From Leeuwenhoekiella nanhaiensis (GTDB lineage: Bacteria; Bacteroidota; Bacteroidia; Flavobacteriales; Flavobacteriaceae): a stretch of DNA of 64,000 nucleotides. Location of the stretch: contig NZ_KZ319288.1 in assembly GCF_002744755.1 (NCBI RefSeq), positions 186,001 to 250,000 on the forward strand, written 5' to 3'. This document shows positions 32,816-40,469 of this stretch, in pieces; within the stretch, counting starts at the first letter, position 1, and the number at the start of each line of letters is the position of its first letter. The position numbers were made by a program, and so were the translations under genes. The notes under the pieces were generated by a model, which was given only the letters and a program-made list of their open reading frames with translations, was not told where the DNA came from and did not search any database.

Positions 32816-35137
32816 TTAGGCGGTTTCTACAATCGCATCCTGTCGTTTATGTATGCGCACCCGAACCGACTTACTTATGGGTGTTTGACTGCGTTCTGCG
32901 AAATGGTTGTAGGGTACCAACACATTGGTTTCCGGGAAATAGGCGGCCACATTACCTCGTGGAATGTCATAGGGAACCATCAAAAACTTATGCGCAGTGC
33001 GAATTTTGCCATCATACTCACTGGTAATGTCAATAACGTCCAATTTTTGCAATTTCAATTCTTGCATGTCCTTTTTATTCATAAACAACACCCGACGCTC
33101 ATTGTAAACTCCGCGATACCGGTCATCAAGCCCGTAAATCGTAGTATTAAACTGATCATGTGATCGTATGGTCATCAGCATAAACTCATCTTCCGCCAGC
33201 CGGTGATCAGGCAATTTGTTAATCGTAATTTGAGCTTTACCCCCGGGCAACATGCTAAAGTCAAGATTACGTACATTATTGGGTAGATAATAGCCGTGAC
33301 CTTCTGACCGCTTGCTAGTTTCCTCAAATCCTTTGGCGACCTTATCAATATGATCTCTGATAATATCATAATCACGGCTCCAGGCTTTCCAGTCTACTGA
33401 ATGATTTCCTCCAAAATACGCATCTGCCATCTCTGCAATAATCTGTGGTTCGCTGCGTACCTGATCGGACGCCGGTTTCAGAATTCCTTTAGACTGGCTT
33501 ACTTTACCCATACTGTTTTCAACCGTAAAATAGCGTTTGGTACCATCTATTTCATCTTTTTCTGAACGTCCTATCGTAGGCAAAATCAAAGCCGTTTTGC
33601 CGGTCACGAGATGTGTGCGATTCAGTTTTGTGCTTATCTGAACGGTGAGTTCGCAGTTTTGTAGGGCTTCTGCCGTGTACTGCGTATCTGATGCAGCCAT
33701 CAGGAAATTTCCGCCCAGGCACATAAAAACCTTGGTTTTGCCATTATGCATTGCTTCCATGGCTTCTACCACATCTACCCCTCGTTTTGTTGGCGGGTCA
33801 AATTGCAAGTGTTTTTTAATGCGTTCATTTAGTTCTTCATCCACAAAGTGCTGAATGCCCACGCTGCGATCTCCCTGCACATTACTGTGCCCACGCACAG
33901 GGCAAGTCCCGGCGCCGGGTTTCCCTAAAGCGCCTTTGAGCAATAACAAATTCACAAACTCGCGAATGTTCTCCACTCCATTTTTGTGCTGCGTCAATCC
34001 CATTGCCCAGCATACGATGATACGATTCGATTTGCGCAGCATCGCAACAGCCTTATTTACGTCAGACTCCTGAACTCCTGCCCTGCGCAACAAATCGCCT
34101 TCGTCATAACGCGCCAGATCTTCCAGAAAAGCGTCATAACCCGTAGTATATTTTTCTATAAATTCGTGATCAAAAACCGAACGATCAATGGTATCAAGCG
34201 TTGCCAGTTTTTTCAGAATCAGTTTCATCAAAGGAATATCCTGATTGATGTTGACAGGCAGGTGTAAATCGGCCATCTGTACGCCGCTTCCAAGGGTTCC
34301 GCTTAGATGTTGCGGATTCTTAAAATTCACCAATCCCGGCTCCTCCAGCGGATTGATACTGATGATTTTCCCGCCGTTCTTTTTACATTTTTCAAGTGCA
34401 GACATCATCCGGGGATGATTGGTCCCAGGGTTTTGGCCTGCGATGATGATGACTTCGGCTTCGTATAAATCCTCCAGCACGGTTGATCCTTTTCCAATCC
34501 CCAGGGTCTCGCCCAAAGCTACTCCACTCGACTCGTGGCACATATTGGAGCAGTCGGGCATATTGTTAGTTCCCAAAGCGCGGGCAAACATCCCATAGGT
34601 AAAAGCAGCCTCGTTGCTGCTTCGGCCCGAAGTATAAAAAATCGCTTCGTTAGGATTATCCATTTTATGCAGGTGCTTAGCGATTAAACCGTAAGCTTCC
34701 TGCCAGGTGATAGGTTCATAATGCAAACTGCCCGGACGTAAAACCAGAGGCTCTACCAGACGACCAAATTTATTGAGTTCATAATCAGAAAGATGCGAAA
34801 GCTCTTCAACCGTCCATTTAGCAAACATCGTTGAACCTACGTGAGACGTGGTCGCTTCATCAGCAAGCGCTTTGGCTCCATTTTCACAGTATTCGGCTAC
34901 CGGCGAGCGGTCTTCAGGATCTGGCCAGGCACAACTGGGACAGTCAAAACCGTCTTTCTGATTCATTTTGAGCAAAGCACCCATAGAGCGCAACACGCCC
35001 ATTTCCTTAAACCCGTGCTTCAGCGCTTCTTTCACGCCCAGCATCCCTGCGGCATCGGTTACACGCGGGCCAAGCTTAATATTGGTGAATTCTTCGGCAC
35101 CGGTTATAGAAACATTTCGTTTAAAGGAATCAGACAT
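32816..35137 (-). CDS. FdhF/YdeP-type molybdopterin oxidoreductase
   Basis: 773 residues, a member of the formate dehydrogenase H/YdeP branch of the DMSO reductase family, which uses bis-MGD molybdenum cofactor. A short cysteine motif is seen in DCPSCAWPD (Cys66, Cys69); only two cysteines are in this region, as in YdeP-like proteins, in contrast to the four of a classic [4Fe-4S] site. The MPT-binding parts (ALGTNNMPDCSNMCHESSG, AGQNPGTNHPRM, GAGTCPVRGHSNVQGDR) are clear. It diverges from the moeA operon that makes its cofactor. The substrate is unknown. The start at 35137 (MSDSFKRN) is chosen over 35212 because the extra residues do not look like the family. Confidence 0.9.
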   Translation of the reverse strand: MSDSFKRNVSITGAEEFTNIKLGPRVTDAAGMLGVKEALKHGFKEMGVLRSMGALLKMNQKDGFDCPSCAWPDPEDRSPVAEYCENGAKALADEATTSHVGSTMFAKWTVEELSHLSDYELNKFGRLVEPLVLRPGSLHYEPITWQEAYGLIAKHLHKMDNPNEAIFYTSGRSSNEAAFTYGMFARALGTNNMPDCSNMCHESSGVALGETLGIGKGSTVLEDLYEAEVIIIAGQNPGTNHPRMMSALEKCKKNGGKIISINPLEEPGLVNFKNPQHLSGTLGSGVQMADLHLPVNINQDIPLMKLILKKLATLDTIDRSVFDHEFIEKYTTGYDAFLEDLARYDEGDLLRRAGVQESDVNKAVAMLRKSNRIIVCWAMGLTQHKNGVENIREFVNLLLLKGALGKPGAGTCPVRGHSNVQGDRSVGIQHFVDEELNERIKKHLQFDPPTKRGVDVVEAMEAMHNGKTKVFMCLGGNFLMAASDTQYTAEALQNCELTVQISTKLNRTHLVTGKTALILPTIGRSEKDEIDGTKRYFTVENSMGKVSQSKGILKPASDQVRSEPQIIAEMADAYFGGNHSVDWKAWSRDYDIIRDHIDKVAKGFEETSKRSEGHGYYLPNNVRNLDFSMLPGGKAQITINKLPDHRLAEDEFMLMTIRSHDQFNTTIYGLDDRYRGVYNERRVLFMNKKDMQELKLQKLDVIDITSEYDGKIRTAHKFLMVPYDIPRGNVAAYFPETNVLVPYNHFAERSQTPISKSVRVRIHKRQDAIVETA

Positions 35138-35339
35138 GGTATATAAAATCTTAAGATGATTAGTACTGTGATCGTTACTGAAAATTGGCGTTATTCCATT
35201 TTCTAGCGTCAAGTTACCGAAACTTTAAGGCAGCATCTATTAATAAAAATCTAAAACTGCTATATATCTTCCATTTGGTCTAAAAAGACTAAAAAGCTGT
35301 TAATCTGCCGTGCTTAAAGCTTCCGTTTAAATCGCATTT

Positions 35340-35363
35340 CGTTATATTCGCTAAGACATAACG
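35340..35363 (+). promoter_or_regulatory. Candidate ModE-box operator before moeA
   Basis: CGTTATAT (35340-35347) and ACATAACG (35356-35363) are inverted halves, differing by one base pair, separated by eight bases. This is very close to the enterobacterial ModE operator as remembered (CGTTATAT, spacer, ACATAACG). It ends eight bases before the moeA ATG, and TATATTCG within it is one base off the TAnnTTTG -7 consensus. The second gene of the operon encodes a ModE-type HTH protein, so autoregulation is likely. Confidence 0.65.
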
Positions 35364-35371
35364 CATTTTGT

Positions 35372-36547
35372 ATGATAGCTGTTTCTGAAGCCCAAAAACT
35401 TATTGAAGCCCATTCCAACACACTTCAGGTAATCGAAGTGGAATTGGAAGAGGCTTTTGGACACTATTTAGCGGAAGATTTAAAAGCTCCGATCTCGCTA
35501 CCCTCCTTTCGCCAATCGGCGATGGATGGTTATGCGATCATACATTCGGAATCTAAAAATTTGAAAATAACCGGACAGGTTCAGGCAGGAGATGTGCAGG
35601 TTCCCGTCCTTAAGCCGGGGGAGGCCATACGTATTTTTACCGGTGCTCCAGTCCCTGAGTTAGCAGATACCGTAATCATTCAGGAACATACGATTCGAGA
35701 AGGAGACAACCTGATTTTAAATCAAATTCCCGCCAAAAACGCAAATGTGCGACCTGTGGGTGAACAATTGAAGGCCGGTGATCTGGCTTTAACTAAAGGA
35801 CATTATATAAACGAAGCGGCTATAGGTTTCCTTGCCGGGTTGGGATTTACCAGCGTGAAGGTTTATAAAAATCCCCGTGTTGCGCTATTGACTACCGGAA
35901 ACGAACTTCAGGAACGTGGAGCTCCGCTTAAGCCCAATCATATTTATGAAAGCAACGGCATTATGCTGGAAATGGCTTTAAAGCGCATTGGCATTAGCCA
36001 AATTGAAAAAATTAAGGTTCCCGATACGTTGGAAGCCACAGTAAAAGCGGTAAAAAAAGCTCTGGAACAGGCCGATGTGCTGCTGATTTCCGGAGGAATT
36101 TCGGTGGGCGATTATGATTTTGTACAGGAAGCCCTGAGCGAAAACTGTGTGCAGGAACACTTCTATAAAGTAAATCAAAAACCCGGAAAACCCTTATGGT
36201 TTGGTACTCAGGCAGACCAATCGGTTTTTGGTTTGCCGGGCAATCCTGCATCAAGCCTCACCTGTTTTTACGTCTATGTTTTGCCGCATTTGCGATTACG
36301 CATGGGAAGCGAAAAGCCCTTTCTCGAGGAACGTGAGGCGATTTTGCAGCAGGATTTACTCAATCCGCACGATAAAACACTGTTTCTCAAAGCCGGAGTT
36401 GACCAGAATCGCATTACGCCCTTTACCGGGCAGGCGAGTTCGATGCTCAATACCTATGCGGTGAGCAACGCGCTCCTTGTTATAGAGACGCATCAAACCG
36501 AAGTAAAACAAGGGGATACAGTCACCTATCTTGATTTAAATTTTTAA
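35372..36547 (+). CDS. moeA: Molybdopterin molybdotransferase
   Basis: 391 residues. Inserts molybdate into adenylylated molybdopterin, the last core step of Moco synthesis. The typical pieces are present: LPSFRQSAMDGYAI near the start, IFTGAPVPELADTVIIQE, a GNEL loop at LLTTGNEL, the SGGISVGDYDF motif of the MoCF domain, and GLPGNPASSLTCF near the end. First gene of a moeA, modE-like, mobA, moaD run with 3 to 6-base gaps or less. A ModE-type operator sits before the start. Confidence 0.94.
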   Translation: MIAVSEAQKLIEAHSNTLQVIEVELEEAFGHYLAEDLKAPISLPSFRQSAMDGYAIIHSESKNLKITGQVQAGDVQVPVLKPGEAIRIFTGAPVPELADTVIIQEHTIREGDNLILNQIPAKNANVRPVGEQLKAGDLALTKGHYINEAAIGFLAGLGFTSVKVYKNPRVALLTTGNELQERGAPLKPNHIYESNGIMLEMALKRIGISQIEKIKVPDTLEATVKAVKKALEQADVLLISGGISVGDYDFVQEALSENCVQEHFYKVNQKPGKPLWFGTQADQSVFGLPGNPASSLTCFYVYVLPHLRLRMGSEKPFLEEREAILQQDLLNPHDKTLFLKAGVDQNRITPFTGQASSMLNTYAVSNALLVIETHQTEVKQGDTVTYLDLNF

Positions 36548-36550
36548 AGC

Positions 36551-36889
36551 ATGCAGCAGGTAAAAAGCAGAATTTGGATTGAAGAGCAAGGCGAAGTCTT
36601 TTTGGGTTTTGGCCGAATCGAGCTGCTTAAAAAAGTAGATGAAACCCAATCGATAAGCGCTGCAGCCAAAGCCATGCAGATGTCTTATAAAAAGGCCTGG
36701 AAGCTGATCAACGCGATGAACAGCTGTTCTGACACGCCTTTGGTCATTACGAATACCGGCGGAAAAGACGGCGGCGGCACATTTTTGACCCAATACGGCA
36801 GGCAGATGATCATCAAATTTGAAACGCTGAATACTGCCTGTGAAGCTTTCTTAAACGAACAATTTAACGCCTTAAAGCAAAGTCTGTAA
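36551..36889 (+). CDS. ModE-type HTH regulator without molybdate-binding domain
   Basis: 112 residues equal to the N-terminal LysR-like winged-helix half of ModE: RIELLKKVDETQSISAAAKAMQMSYKKAWKLI is the wHTH (SISAAAKAMQMSYKKAW includes the recognition helix), and GGKDGGGTFLTQYG forms the wing. The C-terminal TOBE/MOP domains that sense molybdate in E. coli ModE are missing; a separate molybdate sensor would be needed if this protein is Mo-responsive. It starts four bases after moeA. The operator at 35340-35363 is a good candidate target. Confidence 0.82.
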   Translation: MQQVKSRIWIEEQGEVFLGFGRIELLKKVDETQSISAAAKAMQMSYKKAWKLINAMNSCSDTPLVITNTGGKDGGGTFLTQYGRQMIIKFETLNTACEAFLNEQFNALKQSL

Positions 36890-36895
36890 ACATTT

Positions 36896-37474
36896 ATGAG
36901 CGCAAATTATACCATACCGGCATACATTCTTTGTGGAGGAAAAAGCTCCCGAATGAAGCGCGATAAGGCTTTAGTTTTGCTTCAGGAAGAACCATTTATC
37001 AAGCACGTTGTCAATGCGTTAAATAAAACAACAACTGCTATTTGTTTGGTAAGCGAAAACCGGAATTACGAGCAATTTGGCCTGCCTTTGGTTGCAGACA
37101 TTTATAAAGATAAAGGTCCGCTGGGAGGCATTCATGCGGCCTTAAACCATACACAGGAAGAACGTGTTTTGATTTTAAGTTGTGACATTCCGCTGATCAA
37201 TTCACAGACCCTGACCCGGCTTGTAGACGCCGCGCTTTCAAATCCCGATGCAAACATTCATTTCGCAACAGCAAACGAAAACTGGCATCCGCTAATAGGA
37301 GTGTATGCTAAAGCAATTTTACCCGATTTAAAACTCGCCTTGCAGCAAAACAATTTAAAACTGATTGATTTTATTAAAACTCAAACTTATAAAGAAATAG
37401 CCATTGCCGATACGCGTAGCCTGACCAATGTTAATACGCCCGAAGCTTTGGTTGAAATACAAAAGATTATTTAA
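36896..37474 (+). CDS. mobA: Molybdenum cofactor guanylyltransferase-type nucleotidyltransferase
   Basis: 192 residues. Adds GMP to Moco to give MGD, needed by the FdhF/YdeP-type enzyme nearby. The nucleotidyltransferase signature is YILCGGKSSRMKRDKALV; LVADIYKDKGPLGGIHAAL follows with the second conserved region, and LILSCDIPLI carries the Mg-binding Asp. Length and order fit MobA. It starts seven bases after the ModE-like gene and precedes moaD by two bases. Confidence 0.88.
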   Translation: MSANYTIPAYILCGGKSSRMKRDKALVLLQEEPFIKHVVNALNKTTTAICLVSENRNYEQFGLPLVADIYKDKGPLGGIHAALNHTQEERVLILSCDIPLINSQTLTRLVDAALSNPDANIHFATANENWHPLIGVYAKAILPDLKLALQQNNLKLIDFIKTQTYKEIAIADTRSLTNVNTPEALVEIQKII

Positions 37475-37475
37475 T

Positions 37476-37715
37476 ATGGAAGTAACACTGAAATACTTTG
37501 GCCAGCTGGTTGACGTGATGGGCAGTCACGAGGAAATCCGCAGCATCAAAGCTCAAAACACTCAGGAATTACTGGAACACTTACAGGCGCAGTACGCTAT
37601 AAGTCACATCCCGTTTCAGCTTGCGATTAATCAAAAGCTGGTGGATGCCGAAGAAAATGTGAAATTAAATGAAGGCGATGTGGTAGCTCTGCTTCCACCT
37701 TACGCCGGTGGATAA
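37476..37715 (+). CDS. moaD: Molybdopterin synthase small subunit
   Basis: 79 residues beginning MEVTLKYFGQLVDVMG, a ubiquitin-like beta-grasp protein with a C-terminal GG (LLPPYAGG) that carries the sulfur as thiocarboxylate. MoeB activates it and MoaE uses it, and both genes lie downstream. The frame is open upstream to 37428, but this ATG two bases after the mobA stop gives the standard length. Its stop codon overlaps the first base pairs of a strong hairpin. Confidence 0.9.
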   Translation: MEVTLKYFGQLVDVMGSHEEIRSIKAQNTQELLEHLQAQYAISHIPFQLAINQKLVDAEENVKLNEGDVVALLPPYAGG

Positions 37716-37830
37716 AATTTCCCGGCTCTAATACATAGAGCCGGGAAATTTTACCCCACCCGAAATTAACAAAGTAATTTCGACCTCCCCAAAAGGGAGG
37801 TGAACTAGAGAATCACAAGACAGCGTCTTG
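37714..37830. repeat. Cluster of four consecutive inverted repeats
   Basis: Four separate perfect stems lie in 117 bases between moaD and moeB: a 16-bp stem (37714-37729 with 37737-37752), an 8-bp stem (37761-37768 with 37775-37782), a 7-bp stem (37783-37789 with 37795-37801) and a 6-bp stem (37816-37821 with 37825-37830). The first is GC-rich in its core and may terminate the moeA-moaD transcript. The rest look like REP-like or processing elements. No coding frame was found. Confidence 0.6.
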
Positions 37831-37850
37831 TTATAGTAATTTAAGCACCT

Positions 37851-38897
37851 ATGAGTCGTTATCAACGTCAAATCATTCTACCTCAGATCGGGGAAAACGG
37901 GCAGCACAAACTGGCTGAATCCCGCGTGCTCGTTATTGGCGCCGGGGGTCTGGGTTGTGCGCTTTTGCCCTATCTGGCCGCTTCGGGTGTCGGAAAACTG
38001 GGGATTGTAGATGGCGATCGTATTGAAGAAAGCAATCTGCACCGGCAGGTTTTGTACGCTGCAAAAGATGTGGGTAGGTTCAAGGCCGAAATCGCAAAAG
38101 AACGTTTAGAAGAGCAAAATCCGGACTGTGCAATTGAAGTTACAACTGAGTTTTTAAGCGGAAAAAATGCCTTAGCGTTGTTTGCTGATTTTGATGTAAT
38201 CGTAGATGCTACAGATCGTATCGGCGTGCGTTACCTGATCAATGATGCGGCAGTTCTCACGCAGAAGCCCGTGGTTTACGGAAGCATTCACCGTTTTGAA
38301 GGTCAGGTTTCGGTATTTAATTATGAAAACGGGCCTACCTATCGCTGCTTATTTCCACATGCTGTTGAAGCGCCCAGTTGCGCTGAGGCCGGAGTATTGG
38401 GAACTGCTGTCGGCCTGATTGGAATGCTTCAGGCGCAGGAAGTGATGAAGATTATTTTAGGTACGGGAAGGGTACTTTCAGGTGAATTATTGATTTACAA
38501 TTGCCTGAATGCAACTCAGGAACGCTTTCAGTTTGCAAAAAAAGAAACGCCACAGATTACAGAGACTTTTTATAAGAAAGAACATTTAAAAGAAGCTATT
38601 CAAACCCTGAATTTTCACCCGGAACTGCTTGAAATGGGGATTTTTATTGATGTACGACAATCCGATGAACAACCGCGATTGCAAATGCCCAGGCTTATTG
38701 AAATTCCGCTAGGCGAACTCGAAACCGCACGACAACAACTGGATCAGAACGAAACCTATTATGTGTTTTGCCAAAGCGGAAAACGGGCGAAGCTTGCGGT
38801 GGAACAAATGAGAGATAGGGGTTTTACCAGAGTAACGGCATTACAGGAAGGAGCGCGGGAAGTGGCGAACGCCCTCCGCAAATCCCTGGTAGATTAA
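37851..38897 (+). CDS. moeB: Molybdopterin-synthase adenylyltransferase with rhodanese domain
   Basis: 348 residues. The N-terminal part is a ThiF/MoeB E1-like domain that adenylylates the MoaD C-terminus: VIGAGGLGCALLPYLAASG (nucleotide loop), DGDRIEESNLHRQ, DRIGVRYLINDAA, and the cysteine in APSCAEAGVLGT. The C-terminal 90 residues are a rhodanese domain with active-site CQSGKRAKL, which can supply sulfur. Fusion of these two parts is common. The zinc-binding CxxC near the end of the E. coli MoeB E1 domain is not obvious here. Follows four hairpins after moaD. Confidence 0.9.
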   Translation: MSRYQRQIILPQIGENGQHKLAESRVLVIGAGGLGCALLPYLAASGVGKLGIVDGDRIEESNLHRQVLYAAKDVGRFKAEIAKERLEEQNPDCAIEVTTEFLSGKNALALFADFDVIVDATDRIGVRYLINDAAVLTQKPVVYGSIHRFEGQVSVFNYENGPTYRCLFPHAVEAPSCAEAGVLGTAVGLIGMLQAQEVMKIILGTGRVLSGELLIYNCLNATQERFQFAKKETPQITETFYKKEHLKEAIQTLNFHPELLEMGIFIDVRQSDEQPRLQMPRLIEIPLGELETARQQLDQNETYYVFCQSGKRAKLAVEQMRDRGFTRVTALQEGAREVANALRKSLVD

Positions 38898-38919
38898 AGA
38901 TTAAACAAAAAACTACAAA

Positions 38920-39348
38920 ATGAAGAAAGTATTTATAGAAGGGCCCATCAGCAGTACATTTATAGGAGATGCTATCGCCAAGCATCAAAGCAAAACCAGC
39001 ATCGGTGCGCACAATATCTTTTTGGGTCAGGTACGGGCAGATGAAATGGAAGGCAAATCCGTTGCTGCAATTGAGTACACCTGCTACGAGGAATTGGCTA
39101 ACGAAAAATTGCACGAAATACGAGAAGAAGCCTTTCAAAAATTTGATCTGATCTGTATGCATATATACCACAGCCTGGGTACGATCAAAACCGGGGAAGT
39201 ATGCTTTTTCGTTTTCGTTTCCGCGAAGCGCAGGAAAGAAGTGTATTCTGCCACAGAGTGGATCGTTAATCAGGTTAAAGACCGCACACCCATCTTCGGA
39301 AAAGAGATTTTTGAAGACCAAAGCCATCAGTGGAAAGTGAATTCTTAG
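38920..39348 (+). CDS. moaE: Molybdopterin synthase large (catalytic) subunit
   Basis: 142 residues. MoaE adds two sulfurs to precursor Z with MoaD to form molybdopterin. Seen are FLGQVRADEMEG (MoaE FxGxVR), EYTCYEELANEKL, and near the end VFVSAKRRKEVYSA and RTPIFGKEIFED, with the conserved Lys that contacts the MoaD tail. It starts 23 bases after moeB. A 203-base gap with simple repeats separates it from the moaC-mog gene. Confidence 0.92.
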   Translation: MKKVFIEGPISSTFIGDAIAKHQSKTSIGAHNIFLGQVRADEMEGKSVAAIEYTCYEELANEKLHEIREEAFQKFDLICMHIYHSLGTIKTGEVCFFVFVSAKRRKEVYSATEWIVNQVKDRTPIFGKEIFEDQSHQWKVNS

Positions 39349-39393
39349 TTGAGTTTCAGTTGGCAGTATCAGTTGGCAGATTACAAGTTGCAG

Positions 39394-39420
39394 GTGAGAA
39401 GTGAGAAGTGAGAAGTGAAA
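39394..39420 (+). repeat. Short direct repeat GTGAGAA x3 and simple-sequence gap
   Basis: Three tandem copies of GTGAGAA (39394-39414) and a partial fourth (GTGAAA) sit in the 203-base gap between moaE and moaC-mog (39349-39551). The gap also has repeated AGTTGGCAG words (twice near 39356-39379). Such tracts are common intergenic filler in Flavobacteria, with unknown role. No gene was supported here. Confidence 0.5.
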
Positions 39421-39551
39421 GGTTAAAAGTCAGTTATAAATGATTTCAAATAACTCATTAATCTTTTAACGTTTAACCATTAACAGTTACAAGTAGGAAG
39501 TCTCAGTTCCGTAGTGTCCAATAAAAATAATAATAGCAATAAAAATAAAAC

Positions 39552-40469
39552 ATGGTTGACATTACCCATAAAATAAACACCTTACGCAGCGCGACAGCTC
39601 AGGCAATTGTAAAGGTTAGCAAAGCTGAAACGATTGAGGCCCTTCAGAAAAATACGGTACCCAAAGGGAACGTCTTTGAAATGGCCAAAACCGCCGGACT
39701 TTTCGCAGTAAAAAATACGCACACCAGCATCCCCGATTGTCATCCCCTGCCCATTGAGTACACGGCTGTTGATTATAAAATTGAAGATCTTTCGGTTATT
39801 ATTGAAATCACGGTGAAGACGGTTTATAAAACAGGAGTTGAAGTTGAGGCGATGCACGGTGCTTCAATTATTGCGCTTACCATGTACGATATGCTCAAGC
39901 CCATCGATAAGGAGATTGAAATAAGCACCGTAAAACTGCTTCATAAAAAAGGCGGAAAAAGCAGCTTTAAAGACCAAAATCCGGCACGGTTGAGCGCGCA
40001 TATTATTGTGTGTTCCGATTCGATTTCAGAAGGTAAAAAAGAAGATCGCGCAGGTAAGGCCATTATTGAAAAGCTGCAAAAACACGACGTGCAGATTCAG
40101 GGTTATGAGATCATCCCCGATGATCTGGAAACCATACGCAGTAAGGCTTTTGAGCTTTCAGACACGGTAAACCTCCTTATTTATACCGGTGGTACGGGTT
40201 TGAGTATACGTGACGTTACACCCGAAGCGCTGGAACCTATTTTAGAACGGCGTATTCCCGGTGTTGAAGAAGCCATCCGGAAATACGGTCAGGATCGTAT
40301 GCCGTATGCGATGCTTTCGCGTAGCGTTGCCGGTACGCTGGGCAATTGCCTGGTACTTGCCCTGCCCGGTTCGACAAACGGAGCAAAAGAATCTATGGAT
40401 GCGGTTTTTCCGCATTTACTACACGTTTTTAAAATATTAAGAGGTGCCCAGCACAATGCCAATGACTAA
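39552..40469 (+). CDS. moaCB: MoaC-Mog fusion: cyclic pyranopterin synthase plus molybdopterin adenylyltransferase
   Basis: 305 residues with two parts. Residues 1-150 are MoaC (HTSIPDCHPLPIEYT, GVEVEAMHGASIIALTMYDM, KKGGKSSF). Residues 150-305 are a MogA/MoaB-type domain (HIIVCSDSISEGKKEDRAG, IYTGGTGLSIRDVTPEAL, MLSRSVAGTLGNCLVLALPGST). Fusion of these consecutive steps of Moco synthesis occurs in several Bacteroidetes. The start ATG at 39552 gives MoaC its normal N-terminus. Its 3' end overlaps the moaA start region by up to 14 bases, suggesting coupling. Confidence 0.92.
   Translation: MVDITHKINTLRSATAQAIVKVSKAETIEALQKNTVPKGNVFEMAKTAGLFAVKNTHTSIPDCHPLPIEYTAVDYKIEDLSVIIEITVKTVYKTGVEVEAMHGASIIALTMYDMLKPIDKEIEISTVKLLHKKGGKSSFKDQNPARLSAHIIVCSDSISEGKKEDRAGKAIIEKLQKHDVQIQGYEIIPDDLETIRSKAFELSDTVNLLIYTGGTGLSIRDVTPEALEPILERRIPGVEEAIRKYGQDRMPYAMLSRSVAGTLGNCLVLALPGSTNGAKESMDAVFPHLLHVFKILRGAQHNAND

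Noticed and set aside
35189-35212. A second ModE box before the molybdoenzyme gene
   Set aside because: Only one half-site (CGTTAT) is present; the opposite half does not match.
35138-35371. A Moco riboswitch upstream of moeA
   Set aside because: No extended conserved RNA fold could be recognised in this gap; the strong signal is a DNA palindrome of the ModE type.
39394-39420. A CRISPR array
   Set aside because: The repeat unit is only seven bases and tandem, with no spacers.
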